Below, one piece after another: positions 12,624 through 25,100 of a DNA stretch of 64,000 nucleotides. The DNA lies in NCBI GenBank assembly GCA_003344405.1, contig NOWV01000157.1:117417-181416 (forward strand), read 5' to 3'. The position numbers and the translations under genes were made by a program. The notes under the pieces were generated by a model, which ran no database searches, was not told the origin of the DNA, and saw only the letters and a list, made by a program, of their open reading frames with translations. This DNA is from Trichoplax sp. H2. Lineage: Eukaryota; Placozoa; Uniplacotomia; Trichoplacea. Positions within the stretch are counted from its first letter, which is position 1; each line of letters starts with the position of its first letter.

Positions 12624-13061
12624 AACAAATACTGTACGCAGCTCGACATCTTTTAAATGTTCAATGTGAGTGACTGATTTGTTTAACTCGTCTTTAGTAA
12701 TGAATGGCATGGTTCCATTTATAGCGTGCATTAAGTTAACATGGGCTTTCACCAGCAAATCAAATAACCAGCTATTCTCATTATGATCTAGTGGAAAAAC
12801 AAGCATTAATTTATTGCTCACTGAATAATGAGGCAAAGCAATAAAATAACAATAAGTGCCTAAGACAAGAATTGTATCCTGTTCTAATCCCAATAACTTT
12901 TTTAGGAGAAAGATACTGACCATTAATACGAATGAATGTATTCGCAGTATCATACCTTGCAATCACTTTTTCTTAAAGGGTTTCACTGACAGGGTGATTA
13001 TATCGATAGCATGGCCATGGATAGCACGAACGGCATAGTTGCAAGTCTCTCTATTCATAAC
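12624..13061 (-). pseudogene. Frame-broken coding remnant, family unknown
   Basis: On the minus strand three successive stretches read as convincing protein, but each in a different frame. The first covers about 13061-12970 and ends at a stop beside an A-run. The second covers about 12968-12890 and contains RYDTANTFIRINGQYLSPKK. The third covers about 12890-12624 and contains NKLMLVFPLDHNENSWLF and ITKDELNKSV before a TAA. The switch points fall at AAGAAAAAG (about 12967) and at a GGG (about 12888), typical indel sites, with no room for introns. I read this as the decaying 3' end of a gene or a sequence-error-broken gene. Family not recognised. Confidence 0.4.
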
Positions 13062-14330
13062 CATAATGAGGAAGGCAGAAAATTCTACGATACTTTATAA
13101 ACTGCTGCGTATTCATATGATAAATGTTTCTAACTTTGACGAAAGTCAATTTTATTGATAGATAGAAAGTTTATCGATTTGCGTTTAATAAGGGCTGATC
13201 AACTGTCAAGCGTTCGACGAGCTACCCCTAAGGCTTGCTACCATGCTGCTATTCTATTTCTCAATTACGTCTTTCAGAACTTTGTATGTTTTATCATTTT
13301 GTTGTGGTTCTCTCGCCAGAGCTGCCGCTAGGTTATCTGATATGACTTCAAAAGAGAAGAGTTGAAAATAGCTATATACTGTAGTCAGCTGCTTTTTCAA
13401 AGTTAAATGCATCTATCGCAGGAGTTAAAAGTTCCACTTCGAGATGGATAGCTTTTAATACGCCCATTGATTATAAATATAAATAGTCATCTGGTAATGG
13501 AGTGTCATTACCTAATATCCAGATTAAAAAGTAAAAAGTATTTCACCTCACATTGTGGCGCATATATTTCAATGTCGATCGAATGCACGTATAAGCTAAA
13601 GTCTTCGACCAAATTATTAGATCAAATCCATCAGCATTTTCATTTTTTGGTCTCGTTTCTTGATCCCTTAAGGTAAAAATATCCGAGCTAGTAGATCAAA
13701 GCAAATTAAAAATTGACGCACGATCTGGAAGTAGGCTTAAAGGTACCGAACAAAATGTAGCTTATGAAATTAATATTCATTCACTTTGTTGTTCCAAGTG
13801 AAAACATTTGATGATATTTTATTTCAATCAAGTTTATTGAATACGTAGCAGTCTTGTTTATTGTGGAAGCTGTTTTTATTTTACAATCATTTCTGAATAT
13901 ACAGCATTGCCTAAGAGATAATTAAATTACAAGCAAATAAATTCAATGCATGGCAATTTGGCAGTATAATGTATCGTTCATTTCAATCTGGAAGCAATTG
14001 ATGATGAGAACACCATGTACGGCAAGTTGTTCACATTCAGTGCGATTTCTGCTGAAATGGAACGGTATTGCTTTGAATTTCTTACATTTGTGTAGTTTCT
14101 CGTAGCCGACTGATAGCTATCTGGCGTTATTATATCTGTCCCTGTAAGTTATTTATGAAGACATCATGGTGTGCTCTTGTCTCTATTGGCTAGCTGCAAC
14201 TTTTCTTTTAGTTATTTACTCAGTAACCTAATGACTAGTAATCAATTTGCCTCATGACTCATCCTATTGGTCATTATAAACTTCTGGAAATGGCCGTAAT
14301 TTCTTTCTATTGGATCTCAAAAATAGTTTA

Positions 14331-15290
14331 GAAACCGAATTCAACTACAACAAATTGAGCCAAGCTTGAAAATGCAATCGGTTTTATTCACTATAGAACA
14401 TTAGATGAAATAAAGTTGGTTAACAAATTGAATTTAATCCATTGAAAGGTGTTATTCAATCTTTCTTTGCAACCCAATGGACGTGTGGAATACATATCGA
14501 TGTCATGCTGAAAAAATAGAATGGTATAAATTAAATCAAGCCCAAACTAGGTCAATTGTATATGTAGTTTTAGCCTAATAAACTATCTGAGGAGATATCC
14601 GTCTACGGGTAGATATATGAATATTATACGAAATACAACTTCGATTTTTGAACCACTACAACAAATTGAACCAAGCCTGAAAATGCAATCGGTTTTATTC
14701 ACTATAGAACATTAAATGAAAGAAAGTTGGTTAACAAATTGAATTTAATCCATTGAAAGGTGTTATTCAATCTTTCTTTGCAACCCAATGGACGTGTGGA
14801 ATACATATCGATGTCATGCTGAAAAAATAGAATGGTATAAATTAAATCAAGCCCAAACTAGGTCAATTGTATATGTAGTTTTAGCCTAATAAACTATCTG
14901 AGGAGATATCCTTCCACGGGTAGATATATAAATATTATTAAACAGGAATTTCAAGGGAATACAACTTTTAATTTTTGAACCATCACAACAACTTGAACCA
15001 AGCTTCAAAATGCGATCGGTTTTATTCAATAGAGAACATGTTGGTTAACAAATTGAATTGATTGAATCAATTTGAAGATGTTATTCAATCTTTCTTTGCA
15101 ACCCAATGGACATGTCTGATTGATTTTGATGGCATGCTGAAAAGATGGAATTGTCTACAGTAAGTTAAGTCAATTATATACGTAGTTCTAGGCTAATAAA
15201 GTATCTGTGGCGATATCCTTCTATGGGTAGATAGATGGAGTAAATATTCTACAGGAATTTCAACGGAATACAACTTGAATAATAATTTGG
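14331..15290 (+). repeat. Tandem repeat, three copies of about 311-327 bp
   Basis: Units start near 14344, 14655 and 14982, each with actacaacaaattga-like sequence followed by a conserved block (caatcggttttattca, tctttctttgcaacccaatgg, gaggagatatcc). Copies 1 and 2 are nearly identical. Copy 3 is more diverged and carries deletions. No ORF runs through the units. Confidence 0.9.
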
Positions 15291-15704
15291 AAACCAAGGG
15301 GTGCCATGGAAAATAATCAGATTTCAGTATATATTGATTTTGGTTAAACATGGTCAGCTGACCTAGGGAAAAGCGCAAACTATTTCTATACTGTACTCTG
15401 CATTTTTTCGCCCAACAATTTCGCACTGCCGTTCTATGCAATACTGATCATTTTCTCAGCACTAGTCCGTATAGAGAGTGCTGCAAACTGTGTTCATTAC
15501 TGCGGTATTCCATTCGGCTCCACCCCCTTCAAACCGGACCAACTCGTTGTAACAATAGCGCAAGCCTGACGTCATCAAACCGGTTAATAAACAGGTAATC
15601 AAAACATTCACTTGCACGTCTAGCTGTGACTATGCAGGAAATGCACAACATGATGCACAAGCAGGCGTCAAGCACCATACAGCGCCCCCTTCGACAGTCT
15701 ACAG

Positions 15705-15865
15705 TACTTACTGTACAATATACTGTACTGTACGTACTGAATGCACTGTACTGTACAAAAGCATCTGTGGAACATACAGTAATTCTCCACGTCCTGTACT
15801 GTACCGTACTGGACAGTATAGCTCGCTGACGTGAAATCTACAGTATAGTACCGTACAGTACAGGC
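15705..15865. repeat. GTACTGTAC-rich palindromic cluster
   Basis: Dense run of tactgtactgtacgtactg, cactgtactgtac and accgtacagtac units. Both strands read alike, which also opens spurious ORFs on each strand. Similar shorter clusters occur at about 16410-16440, 17313-17370, 19670-19705, 34740-34790 and 35055-35100. Confidence 0.75.
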
Positions 15866-17256
15866 CAAAACTAGATTGCAAAACAGGTTTACGGTTTGTT
15901 GCATGCGTTACTGTAGTAACTTGCTATTCATCATGTCATCGTTAAGCACCGCTACTGCAATTATTTTTGCTGCTAGAATAGGCAACATTGCTTAAATTAA
16001 AGAAGAGCTTCAACGTACGCTACTTTGCAAGTTTGCACGATTGCGATCCACAAGCACTGATTGCACTTCTGAATTACACCTCGCAGTCGAATGGCTGTTT
16101 TATGCAGCGCGATACTATGAAATTTCATATGGGCTAAACTGTAGTACCCTGCTGCCTATTTGTTTAATCCCTATTTCAATGAGACAGCACTATCTCAAAA
16201 TGCGTCATAATCTGATACCGTGCAGCCGCCTAGGACACACTCTTTATTCTTTTAGTATACTCTACTGTAAGACTTGTTCTTGTTTACATTGATATCGGCC
16301 GAAATAACAATGTCTGCATTGTAAATCAATAAGCATGCAGCAATAAAGTAATCGACTACTGTGGGAGTGGACGGATCAACAGCGACTAAACTGTATCGAC
16401 TGGCTGCAAGCTGCGCTGTACAGTACAGTACTGTATGGATGGGTACGACTGGAGTACGGATGCAATCATTTTCTTATTTGTGCATCACCATCATTTTCAA
16501 TCAAGTTAACATTAATTAGGTTAAATGCAGTACCCTACTATACTGTAATGGTTGATCAATCATCATTGGCATCATTCTACTCTCCCTCCCTAACAGTGGA
16601 GCGCAAGCAGCGGGGCTACATCAGACTGACAAGAGGCCCTGGGGTAGAAGAGAAATTATACTGTGACTGCGTAATCAAAGGTGTTTAACATGTTCAAGTG
16701 AATGATGATAGCGAATACTGATTGCATTCATACAGTCAAGATGGCGGATCAATTCATGAAATCGTCATTTTCTCCTGAACTGATCTACCTCATACATAGA
16801 GTGTACTGTATATTAAATTGAATCCAATGAAACAAAATGATACCTTAGTTGGCCGACTTACACTTAATGACTAGTAATTAGACGGTTGGCATGAAGAGAA
16901 AATCTTCAATTTTGATACTTTTAACAAAGGCACGTGACAAGCACCACCGCCCATCGACTACAATGCATTATTCATTCAGTATTTGTTCAATCAAAGAAAT
17001 CGCATTTGAAAACCAAGCTATTGACTACTGTAGAATTCGTCGTCCTACATCGTTTCAAGTATTTCCACTTAAATGCTAGCTAAAATGACAGATTATGATG
17101 TGCTTACAGCATATGAATTAGCTAGCCATCATTCAGTTCATTTAAAACTGGACTGAATATCTTGCTATTTTCCTATACTACACTGTAGCGAGGAGCATCA
17201 ACATTGAATGAACAAAAGATTGGTTTGTTTGAAAATCGTTTGTCGGCGCTTGGATC

Positions 17257-17298
17257 ATGAAGACTAGAGACCCTCTCATAGAGGGTCTAATGAAGACT
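17257..17298. repeat. 21-base perfect hairpin flanked by 9-base direct repeats
   Basis: AGACCCTCT-CAT-AGAGGGTCT at 17268-17288 is a perfect 9-base stem with a 3-base loop. It is bracketed by atgaagact at 17257-17265 and again at 17290-17298. Confidence 0.6.
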
Positions 17299-17312
17299 GA
17301 TAGTGTCGCCTT

Positions 17313-17370
17313 GTACAGTACAGTACAGTACAGTACTGTACTGTACACTGTACACTCAGTACTGTACGGT
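17313..17370. repeat. Self-complementary (AGTAC)n/(TGTAC)n run
   Basis: Four consecutive gtaca/gtaca units turn into tactg/tactg units, so the run can fold on itself. It continues into cactgtacactcagtactgtac. Confidence 0.75.
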
Positions 17371-18708
17371 ATTACTTGTATTTGCCGTGCTACTTTATTT
17401 ATTATTATTACTACGCTTCCCTATTGTTTTTATCTTTCAAATTTAAAAAACTTGTTGGACGAGCTCTTCCTGTCACTCATTTGAACGGTGAAATTGTCCA
17501 GTAGTGTATAGGACAATACCGTACTACAGGATACAGTAGTTAAACCATACTTGATACTTCAATCTCCAGTCCCGCAGAGTGTTGTCAATAATAACAACAA
17601 CAATGATAAGTTATTGCGCAATATTACAGTACTGGATGCGATAGCAACGATATTCAAAGGCAATGACTCAAAATTTATTTACTATTTATATGCGTTTCCA
17701 TCAATTGAAATTAGTCAGTTAATCATTTCAATGCGTGTACATTTCATGCAGTCTTCAATAGGCAAAAGAGAAACTTTGCAACAATTTTTCTAGTAGTCAT
17801 CACTGGATCGATGATAGTTCGTCGGCATTATCCCCACCATCAGTTCAATTTGTCAGCGAGCCAGCCTGATAACTGAGTAATCTTTCTTTTATCGTAGTCA
17901 TTGGTATATTGATTCGTTATCAGTTTGCACCGTCAACTGGAAAATTTTCAAGTCGACGTCGATATTGAATAATCGTTTTATAGAAAATCGGCAATCTACT
18001 TTGGCCAAAGCACTGTAAGTTTGACTAAAGATACTGAATTATGATGAATGTTAGAACAGTAAAGATCTGTACAATAATATTCAAATAAAATTGAAACACG
18101 ACACCAACCGTCAACTGTACTGATAAATACTAGTTTTGTGAATCACTTTTTACTCAAGAACATCGTTATGTTCAACGGACGCTTGATTGATTGTTGCTTA
18201 AGCGTTTAGTCATTGCATTACTCGATCTGCTTTAGTGTTTGATGTGTTGATATGCAATGTAATTTTGTCATCAATGTAGCCAAATTATTTGTTAGTAAGG
18301 CTAATTTACTGTAGTATCAATCCAAATGGTCAAATGGTTTTAGTCTTACGGTATCTTCACAAAGAACGTCAACGCCATCTTATCCATTTGAACAATATCA
18401 TACTACCACTTGGTGCTCAATTGGACATGGAGAATGTACGACAGTCGAGATAAAGTAACAAAACTGAAATTCACATTTTACCCTGGCCATGTTTCATATC
18501 CAGTTTAGTGTTGATCTACTGCCATCGACTACTCCCGCTACAGCAGTACTGTCATCTCAATCAGATGACCATGACTGTTGTCATCCATTTGTCGCTTCAC
18601 GTTCTGCTCTATTAGTATGACTATTGGGTTTTGCAGTAATAGGTTGAAGTCGACGCTTGGCGTGTCACCCATTCCGTGCGTCACTGATGAAGTCATTTTA
18701 CATGCGTA

Positions 18709-18985
18709 CGTCAATGTTATTGATAGTTGGAAATTAATTTACTACCCAGGAACGCAACTTGACTCAGCTGAGTCAGCAGGCATGATCAGCCAACTTTGTC
18801 AACATGGGACAAGTTGGAATAGACTGTACTCTACTGTCCATACGGACGTCAATGTGATTGAGTGGCGCTCCCAACTACAAATTAATTGACTACCAATTGG
18901 CGATACTTTGACTCCGCTGAGTTAGCATGCATAATCAGCCAACTTTGTCAACATGGGAGAAGTTAGAGTCCACTAGACTTACTGT
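18709..18985 (+). repeat. Tandem duplication, two diverged copies of 138 bp
   Basis: Copies begin with cgtcaatgt at 18709 and 18847. They share the blocks tgactc-gctgagt and atcagccaactttgtcaaca. The second copy carries numerous substitutions. Confidence 0.8.
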
Positions 18986-19131
18986 ACTGTATACTGGAGT
19001 AAATAGGAAAATTGCATTTCAAGTTTGTGCCACAAAACCGTTATCTTGTCAGTACGGTACCGTACACTAGAGACAATGGTTGCTTACTGTTGTTCTTGAT
19101 ACCTTGCCTTTGTACAGTACGATACTGCAAG

Positions 19132-19495
19132 CTAAGTGACAGTACATGGACTGTAGACGTTAGGGATCGTATCAAGCAGTCGCTGGTAGCTTACAGTACA
19201 ATTTTCCACACTGTGGTCGAGTGGTTCCTGTTGGAAAACCAGTCACTAAGTGACAGTACATGGACTGTAGACGTTAAGGATCGTATCAGGCAGTCGCTGG
19301 TAGCTTACAATACTGTACAATTTTCCAAACTGTGGGTCGAGTGGATCCTGTTGGAAAACCAGTCATTAAGTGACAGTACATGGACTGTAGAAGTTAGGGA
19401 TCGTATCAGGCAGTCGCTGGTAGCTTACAGTACAATTTTCCACATTGTGGGTCGAGTGGATCCTGTTGGAAAACCAGTCATTAATTGACAGTAAT
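19132..19495 (+). repeat. Minisatellite, three copies of 114-120 bp, reading frame kept
   Basis: Units begin at 19132, 19246 and 19366 with (c/t)taagtgacagtacatgg and end with gttggaaaaccagtca. The first two unit lengths (114 and 120) are multiples of three, so an ORF at 19012-19488 runs through all copies and would encode a 38-40 residue repeat. The ORF has no recognisable protein homology and upstream codons look random, so I treat it as a repeat and not a gene. Confidence 0.85.
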
Positions 19496-19889
19496 TCAAT
19501 GACATCAGTCAATACGTTTGACCGCCAGCCAATGACGTCAGATTAGGCTACAATGACAGTAGCACTGCAGATCAGGTGAAATCTGTCCCGGGCTCAATAT
19601 TGACGCATTCCATTCTAAACTGGTGTTACTCGACAGTCATTTGCCACCGAGCCTGTTGGGCTATACTGTACTAGGGTCGATCGTACTGTACTGTACTGTA
19701 TAGAATACGCTGGTAGACTGTAAAAGTAGTGTCAAGTGCAGCTAAAACGAGTTGATGATGAATCTTATTAGCTAGTACAACTTGAATTGATTGCCGCCAA
19801 GTTGAAGTATTACTATTCACTTTTTTTCTCTTGCTACAAACTAAAAGTGTTGTATCATCACTTAAACTTTGTATTACTATCCATTTTAG

Positions 19890-19985
19890 GCATTGGTAGC
19901 CTCATTGCAAGTACTCAAGGCTAAAACGAAAACGGTCACTCTAGGACAAAAATCTCTGCCATTATTTGTTCAACCTTGGAAGTAA
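19890..19985 (+). CDS. Possible orphan terminal exon
   Basis: After a good acceptor (atccattttag) a 32-codon open stretch ends in FVQPWK and TAA. It contains a Lys/Thr-rich segment (KAKTKTVTLGQKS). Composition is protein-like, but I could not find the upstream exons within the repeat-rich DNA to its left. It could be the end of a multi-exon gene or chance. Confidence 0.25.
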   Translation, partial: ALVASLQVLKAKTKTVTLGQKSLPLFVQPWK

Positions 19986-21102
19986 AGGGTAGGTAGGTTA
20001 AACGTAATCTCAAAATGATGATAGATAGATAATGTAGAAATTCATGATTAAAAGCAATGATTGATTGAGTAAGCATCGCATTCTGCTCTATTTCAATTTT
20101 GCTGACCGACACTACTGTAGTATCTTCTTCTTCAACTACAATACGTAATGGCTACTATTTCAGCTTTTGCTGTAGTTGGACTACTGTAGGCATAGTCTTC
20201 AATGTTCTCTACCTTATCACTAGACTACGGTAGGTCATGGTAACCATCAATGAAAGCAATATCCAGTCATGTAATGTGTACAAGGTGATAATGCAACTTG
20301 AATACGCGTAGGCTAAGAATCAATAGACTCTCAGCGGATTAGTATTTTAAACTGCTTCAACTCGCATTCAATGCTACTAAATGACTTCAATTACTGTAAC
20401 CAAGAATAAGAGCAGTACAAACCGTTGTTGAATAATGCACCTTAGTATAGATGATAGTAAAATTGGATAGCATAAGCAGCAGCTACCATCCAAGTGACTT
20501 GTACACAATCAATTTCCAATAGATAGCACGTAATCGAATCTTCTGACACACAAGATACTGTACAATGTTATTGTTAACTACTCATGTTAGTTAATGCTTG
20601 AAATCCTGCTTGTATCGCTTACTAAGCTCGATCCTTGATACTTTTGCCCATTGTGCAATTGTTTACAAGAATTATAAAGTATGCAATAGTACGGAAGTAT
20701 TTGCCGCCAATTATGCAATGTCATCTGCGTGTGGAAGTAAAATTAAGTCATTTTAACTACGATAGCCTGATAAGTAAAATGATTTCGGTATTGAGTTGAT
20801 AACACCAACTGTAGTTTAATATCCACTTTTCTCTCTCTTAACTTCTTCAATTGGCCGAAGAAGGATGAAGCACCACTATTCTGTTCATATACTTCAACCT
20901 GTCTTGAGGATAAAAACAATACTGTGTACTGATATTGTATTGTTAACTGGATGGAAGAACTTATCCTATTCGCACACCGGCACCTGACAAGATCCTAATT
21001 CATTGTAATAATTTCTAGGTTTACTCTTTCGTTGAAGAAAAAGTTTACTTGCAGCGATCTATTTGTGGTTTCTTTCACACATTAAATATCTTAGCTATCA
21101 AA

Positions 21103-22181
21103 ATGGGTAAGTTGTTACTATTGATTGTAAACTTTCAATCATTCTTTATATTTTACCATTATTTCTACAATAGCTGTAAACTTTGAAAACAGCTTTTGTA
21201 GACAAAGCAGCAGTATGTGATATCAATCGCTAACATCATAGTATACAAAGTTGTTTCTCCGAAGTGAACAATATTGAATTGTACTGCTATAGCTCGGCAT
21301 ACATCAATCTAGTAGTTTGCAGTTATATTACCTGCTTGATTGAATAAAGTATCTTCCCAGCACTGTCCATGATTAATAATTAATACCTTAAATGCGCCTA
21401 CGTACAGGATATCGTTGATGATTTTCATTTGTAGAAGATAAAAAAAGTTCGATATTATCATCAGATTAACCAAAATTGGATATTTGTATTTGACTTAGTT
21501 GCAACCTGTGCGATTGGACCAATTCAAGAAGCTTTCCCTGACAATTGGACGTGGAACATTGACGACAAATCTCCTGATGTCGAATTGTGTTCGCGTCGAG
21601 AAGGCGCCTACTTTTATACTGATCCTGTTATTGATAGCACTGGCACAGCGGCAGTACGTGGCAGTAAAGGCTTTGATAGAGGTCTCCATTATTGGGAAGT
21701 TACATTGTGTGAGCCAACATTTGGATCATCAGTAATGGTTGGCGTTGGCACTAAGAAAGCCAAATTACGCACCAACAACTACGAATACATAGATATATTA
21801 GGTACTGATTGTGAAAGCTGGGGCCTAAATTATAAAGGTTATCTATTCCATAATGGTAGACCTACTAAATTCACCGATACATTTTACGCTGGAACCACTA
21901 TTGGAGTATTGTTAGACATGAATGTCGGTAAATTAAGTTATTTTAAAAATGGTTCATTCTTGGGAACTGCATTTGACGACTTATTGGATATTAATTCTGA
22001 ACTCTATCCGATGATCGCTTCAACAGCTGCTGAAAGTGAAATGCAATTGGGCATACGCGGATCGAAATTTGTAAGTCTAGAGGATCTTTGCAGACGGACT
22101 GTACGTCGATATGTGGACTACGCAAATATTGACAAGTTATGCCTACCTCAACCCATTAGAAATGAACTTAAGGTGCTGTAA
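21103..22181 (+). CDS. SPSB3: SPRY domain/SOCS-box protein, SPSB3-like, 228 aa
   Basis: Exon 1 supplies only ATGG (21103-21106, followed by gtaagt). Exon 2 is 21499-22181. The SPRY domain spans about residues 15-190 with GTAAVRGSK, HYWEV, VGVGTKKAKL, SWGLNYKG and GVLLDMNVGKLSYFKNGSF, the order and spacing of SPSB3, which is more diverged than SPSB1/2/4. The C-terminal 40 residues (SLEDLCRRTVRRYV ... LCLPQPIRNELKVL) form a SOCS box with the BC-box pattern and a Cul-box-like LPLP position. Such proteins recruit substrates to an Elongin-Cullin E3 ubiquitin ligase. Vertebrate SPSB3 substrates include SNAI1 and nuclear cGAS, but no substrate can be inferred here. The single long coding exon is unusual for this window. 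Confidence 0.9.
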
Positions 22182-25100
22182 AATTCATCAATTGACCAAA
22201 TATATATGCAAAGAAAACAGAATTACTTATGATGGGTTGTCCTAATCATAAAGAGCATACATGAAAATAGGATTGAAAGTACTAGAAAGACTGAATGCCT
22301 AAACGATGACAAATGTGCATATTATTTTATCCTAAGAGATATTAGAAATTGCGCTATTTTACTCGGAGTGCGATTCTCCATGCGTGTGGCATTAAACCTA
22401 AAGTATTAAAAATATACATGATCATAATAGATGTAAAATATGTGAGACTACCACTGTGTAGCAATACCATATATAAAGCATTTCTCATATACGTATGATA
22501 AATCTACTACAATATTCTATTTATATGCGGAGTTAGTTTATGATTAATGGATTAAAATCATCACCATTGAACAGCTTTTTGCTTCTATTAAACGTTGATA
22601 CTCTGATCTCCATAATTATAACGTTTAGTATTTATAAATGTTGTAATTGATAGAATCCTTCAATTTCTGTAAGATGCTCCAGTTCATAGCGATAACAGTT
22701 CTAATTGTATTTAAAATAATCAATCTTAACAAAGCATAGTGATTGATGTTATTTCGATAGATAAAGATGTACAGTTGATTTGTAAAGTAAGATATTCCTT
22801 TTTTGTTAAGACCATAATCTGAAGGGTATTTAAACCAGAGTAGATGAAATCTATTTTGAAATAATAATATTTATCAATAGCAAAAAAATTTAAATTTAGA
22901 AATTCCTTGTAAATATTATCCAGTTTACGAATTGTACTTACGTAGCTCAGTGCAATAAATAAAAATGGTTTTTAAATATCAAATACATGTTGGAAGAAAT
23001 TGAACATTATAAGGAGTTATTCCTTTAGACTCCATAATCTACAGTGCATTTTTTAACGGAACTTTTAAGGGAGTCTTTAAAACTACGTCCAGCAGCTTAA
23101 TTTGCCAATCTTCACATCCCCTAAATCAATTCTCTCAATACTAGCTCCTCATTTATAAACGTTATTTTATTCAATTGTACAGTACACGATGATACCATCT
23201 TGTATCATAGCAATTACTACGATACAGAAGCATTCAGATACACTATATCATACTTACGTATTGATGCCAATTTATGATATCTCATCGCATTACCCTAACA
23301 TTTCCATTTTCGAACTATTTCAATCATAAATCATGAAGTCTTTGAGCATTTTAATTTCAATATAGCGCCACAGCTGTTATTACTGTGCGTAATGTAATTT
23401 CTAATCAGAGTTTTAGAAATTAAATTTGCATTCAAAAAAGTTGGTTGAGTCCTTTACTACTCATACTCGTACATCAATATACTAGTAGCAAATCACAGTA
23501 AATATTTTTGGATAAAGTTACAATTTTGCCCCGTTATATATAAATTTACTATTCAAGTAAATTCCTATCACAATCCTATAATGAATGAAATACTGTATTC
23601 GTAATAGATTTAATTCAAGAGTCTTCACTGATGGCGTTTATAATTTTAACTGTTTTCTTTAAAATTAACGTTGAAGATCATGAAAACACTGATTTTCCGT
23701 CAATTAAATACCTACGTATAACTGACTAATGCGAATGATATACTTTCAAAGTAACCTATACTTACTTGTAAGTTAGACAACATTGAGAGTTAATACAAAA
23801 ATGTTTTGTGAATCTATTACAATTTGCGGTATTTATTATTGAGTTTTATCTACTTGACATCTGATGCAGCTTACCTCAGTGATCGATAATAATTCCCTAA
23901 TTATTAATTAATGATAGCTATCTTGTCAGACGAATTTATGCTATAGGCTTGTCATAGAAAACTAACATACTTTTATAGAATAATTGCCACAAATATTTCG
24001 ATATTAGAAGCCTAAGCAAATGCAAGCAATGCTACTGTACGATACAGAACTATGCTAATGTTGAGTTATTCTCAATAATAGCATAACCGTTAAATATGAA
24101 AATTTTACTACAAATGAATTAGAAGACGATCAAGCGATTATAATAAAGTATTTTTTATTTTAATCGCAAATTGAAAGTTAGCAATTGCCAAAGTATTTAA
24201 AAACTAATTAAGTAAAATTATATTGCAGTAGTAAAATAGCATAGAAGAATTAGTTAAGATACTAGTTACATTTAATCCTAAAATGCAGGGAGAAAGAACA
24301 TTATGTAGTTTATTTTAACTATGCTATTAGTCTATTTTATCATTACAATTTAAAATTGTTTATTAAATGATTTTAGTCGCTTGTATTGAGACTATGCGAA
24401 TGAAGTCTATAATTCATTAAAACAGGAACTAATTATTTTCAGATTTAATACATGGTTCATTAACACTGACTCAAGTGTAATAGCCTCTGCCAAAAAGTGA
24501 TACAGACTTACTATAAACAAACTCACAAATGCCAATTTTAAGAGGGCCGCCAAATCGACGTGCCCTAATTTATAATCAAGTACTTCTTACTAGTCTAGTA
24601 CCATAGTATTTAATATTCAGTGAGCCAAAATGCGGTTGATCCAAGATGGTTTGTGCAATACCCATTTGATCATTCAAGTTCAATCTGGAACCATTTTGCT
24701 ATATCAGTTCTGGTGATTAAAAGCGATGTATTTTTTTAATGTAGAACGCTATTGGATCTTGATGAACGGATAAAAAGATACATGGAATCCCTGCCTTGGC
24801 GTTTCGAGAAATTTTATGCCCTTGGCAATTTTTGACTAATCGTAAACTTAGCAACAATCATTTGATTATCAATGTAGATTACTATATATAGATGTATAGA
24901 TGATTCTTAATCAGATCATAGAGAGTGTTTTACATGATCTGAAAATTAAAGCTTTCGTCGCATTTTCCGGTATTCTATACATAATCACGTTAAAAATGAA
25001 ACAGTTCAGGTTTATAAATTTTTAATAATACACAGTGCTTTTACTTTATTGAACACCAATATTCTATATCATGACGTGCAAAGGAATATATCTAAAGCCT

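Larger units (their letters stand above)
13062..21102. other. Repeat-rich stretch: tandem arrays and GTAC palindromic runs
   Basis: About 8 kb with tandem arrays at 14331-15290, 18709-18985 and 19132-19495, a palindrome at 17268-17288, and repeated self-complementary GTACTGTAC/GTACAGTAC strings, all listed separately. Most ORFs here (for example 15626-15829, 17257-17484, 19012-19488) are open only because of repeat composition. One plausible terminal exon (19890-19985) is listed separately. Confidence 0.6.

Noticed and set aside
15626-15904. Opposing ORFs 15626-15829 and 15668-15904
   Set aside because: Open only because GTACTGTAC runs lack stops on both strands.
17551-17793. 80-codon ORF with an Asn run
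   Set aside because: No splice context or recognisable domain. Isolated in repeat-rich DNA.
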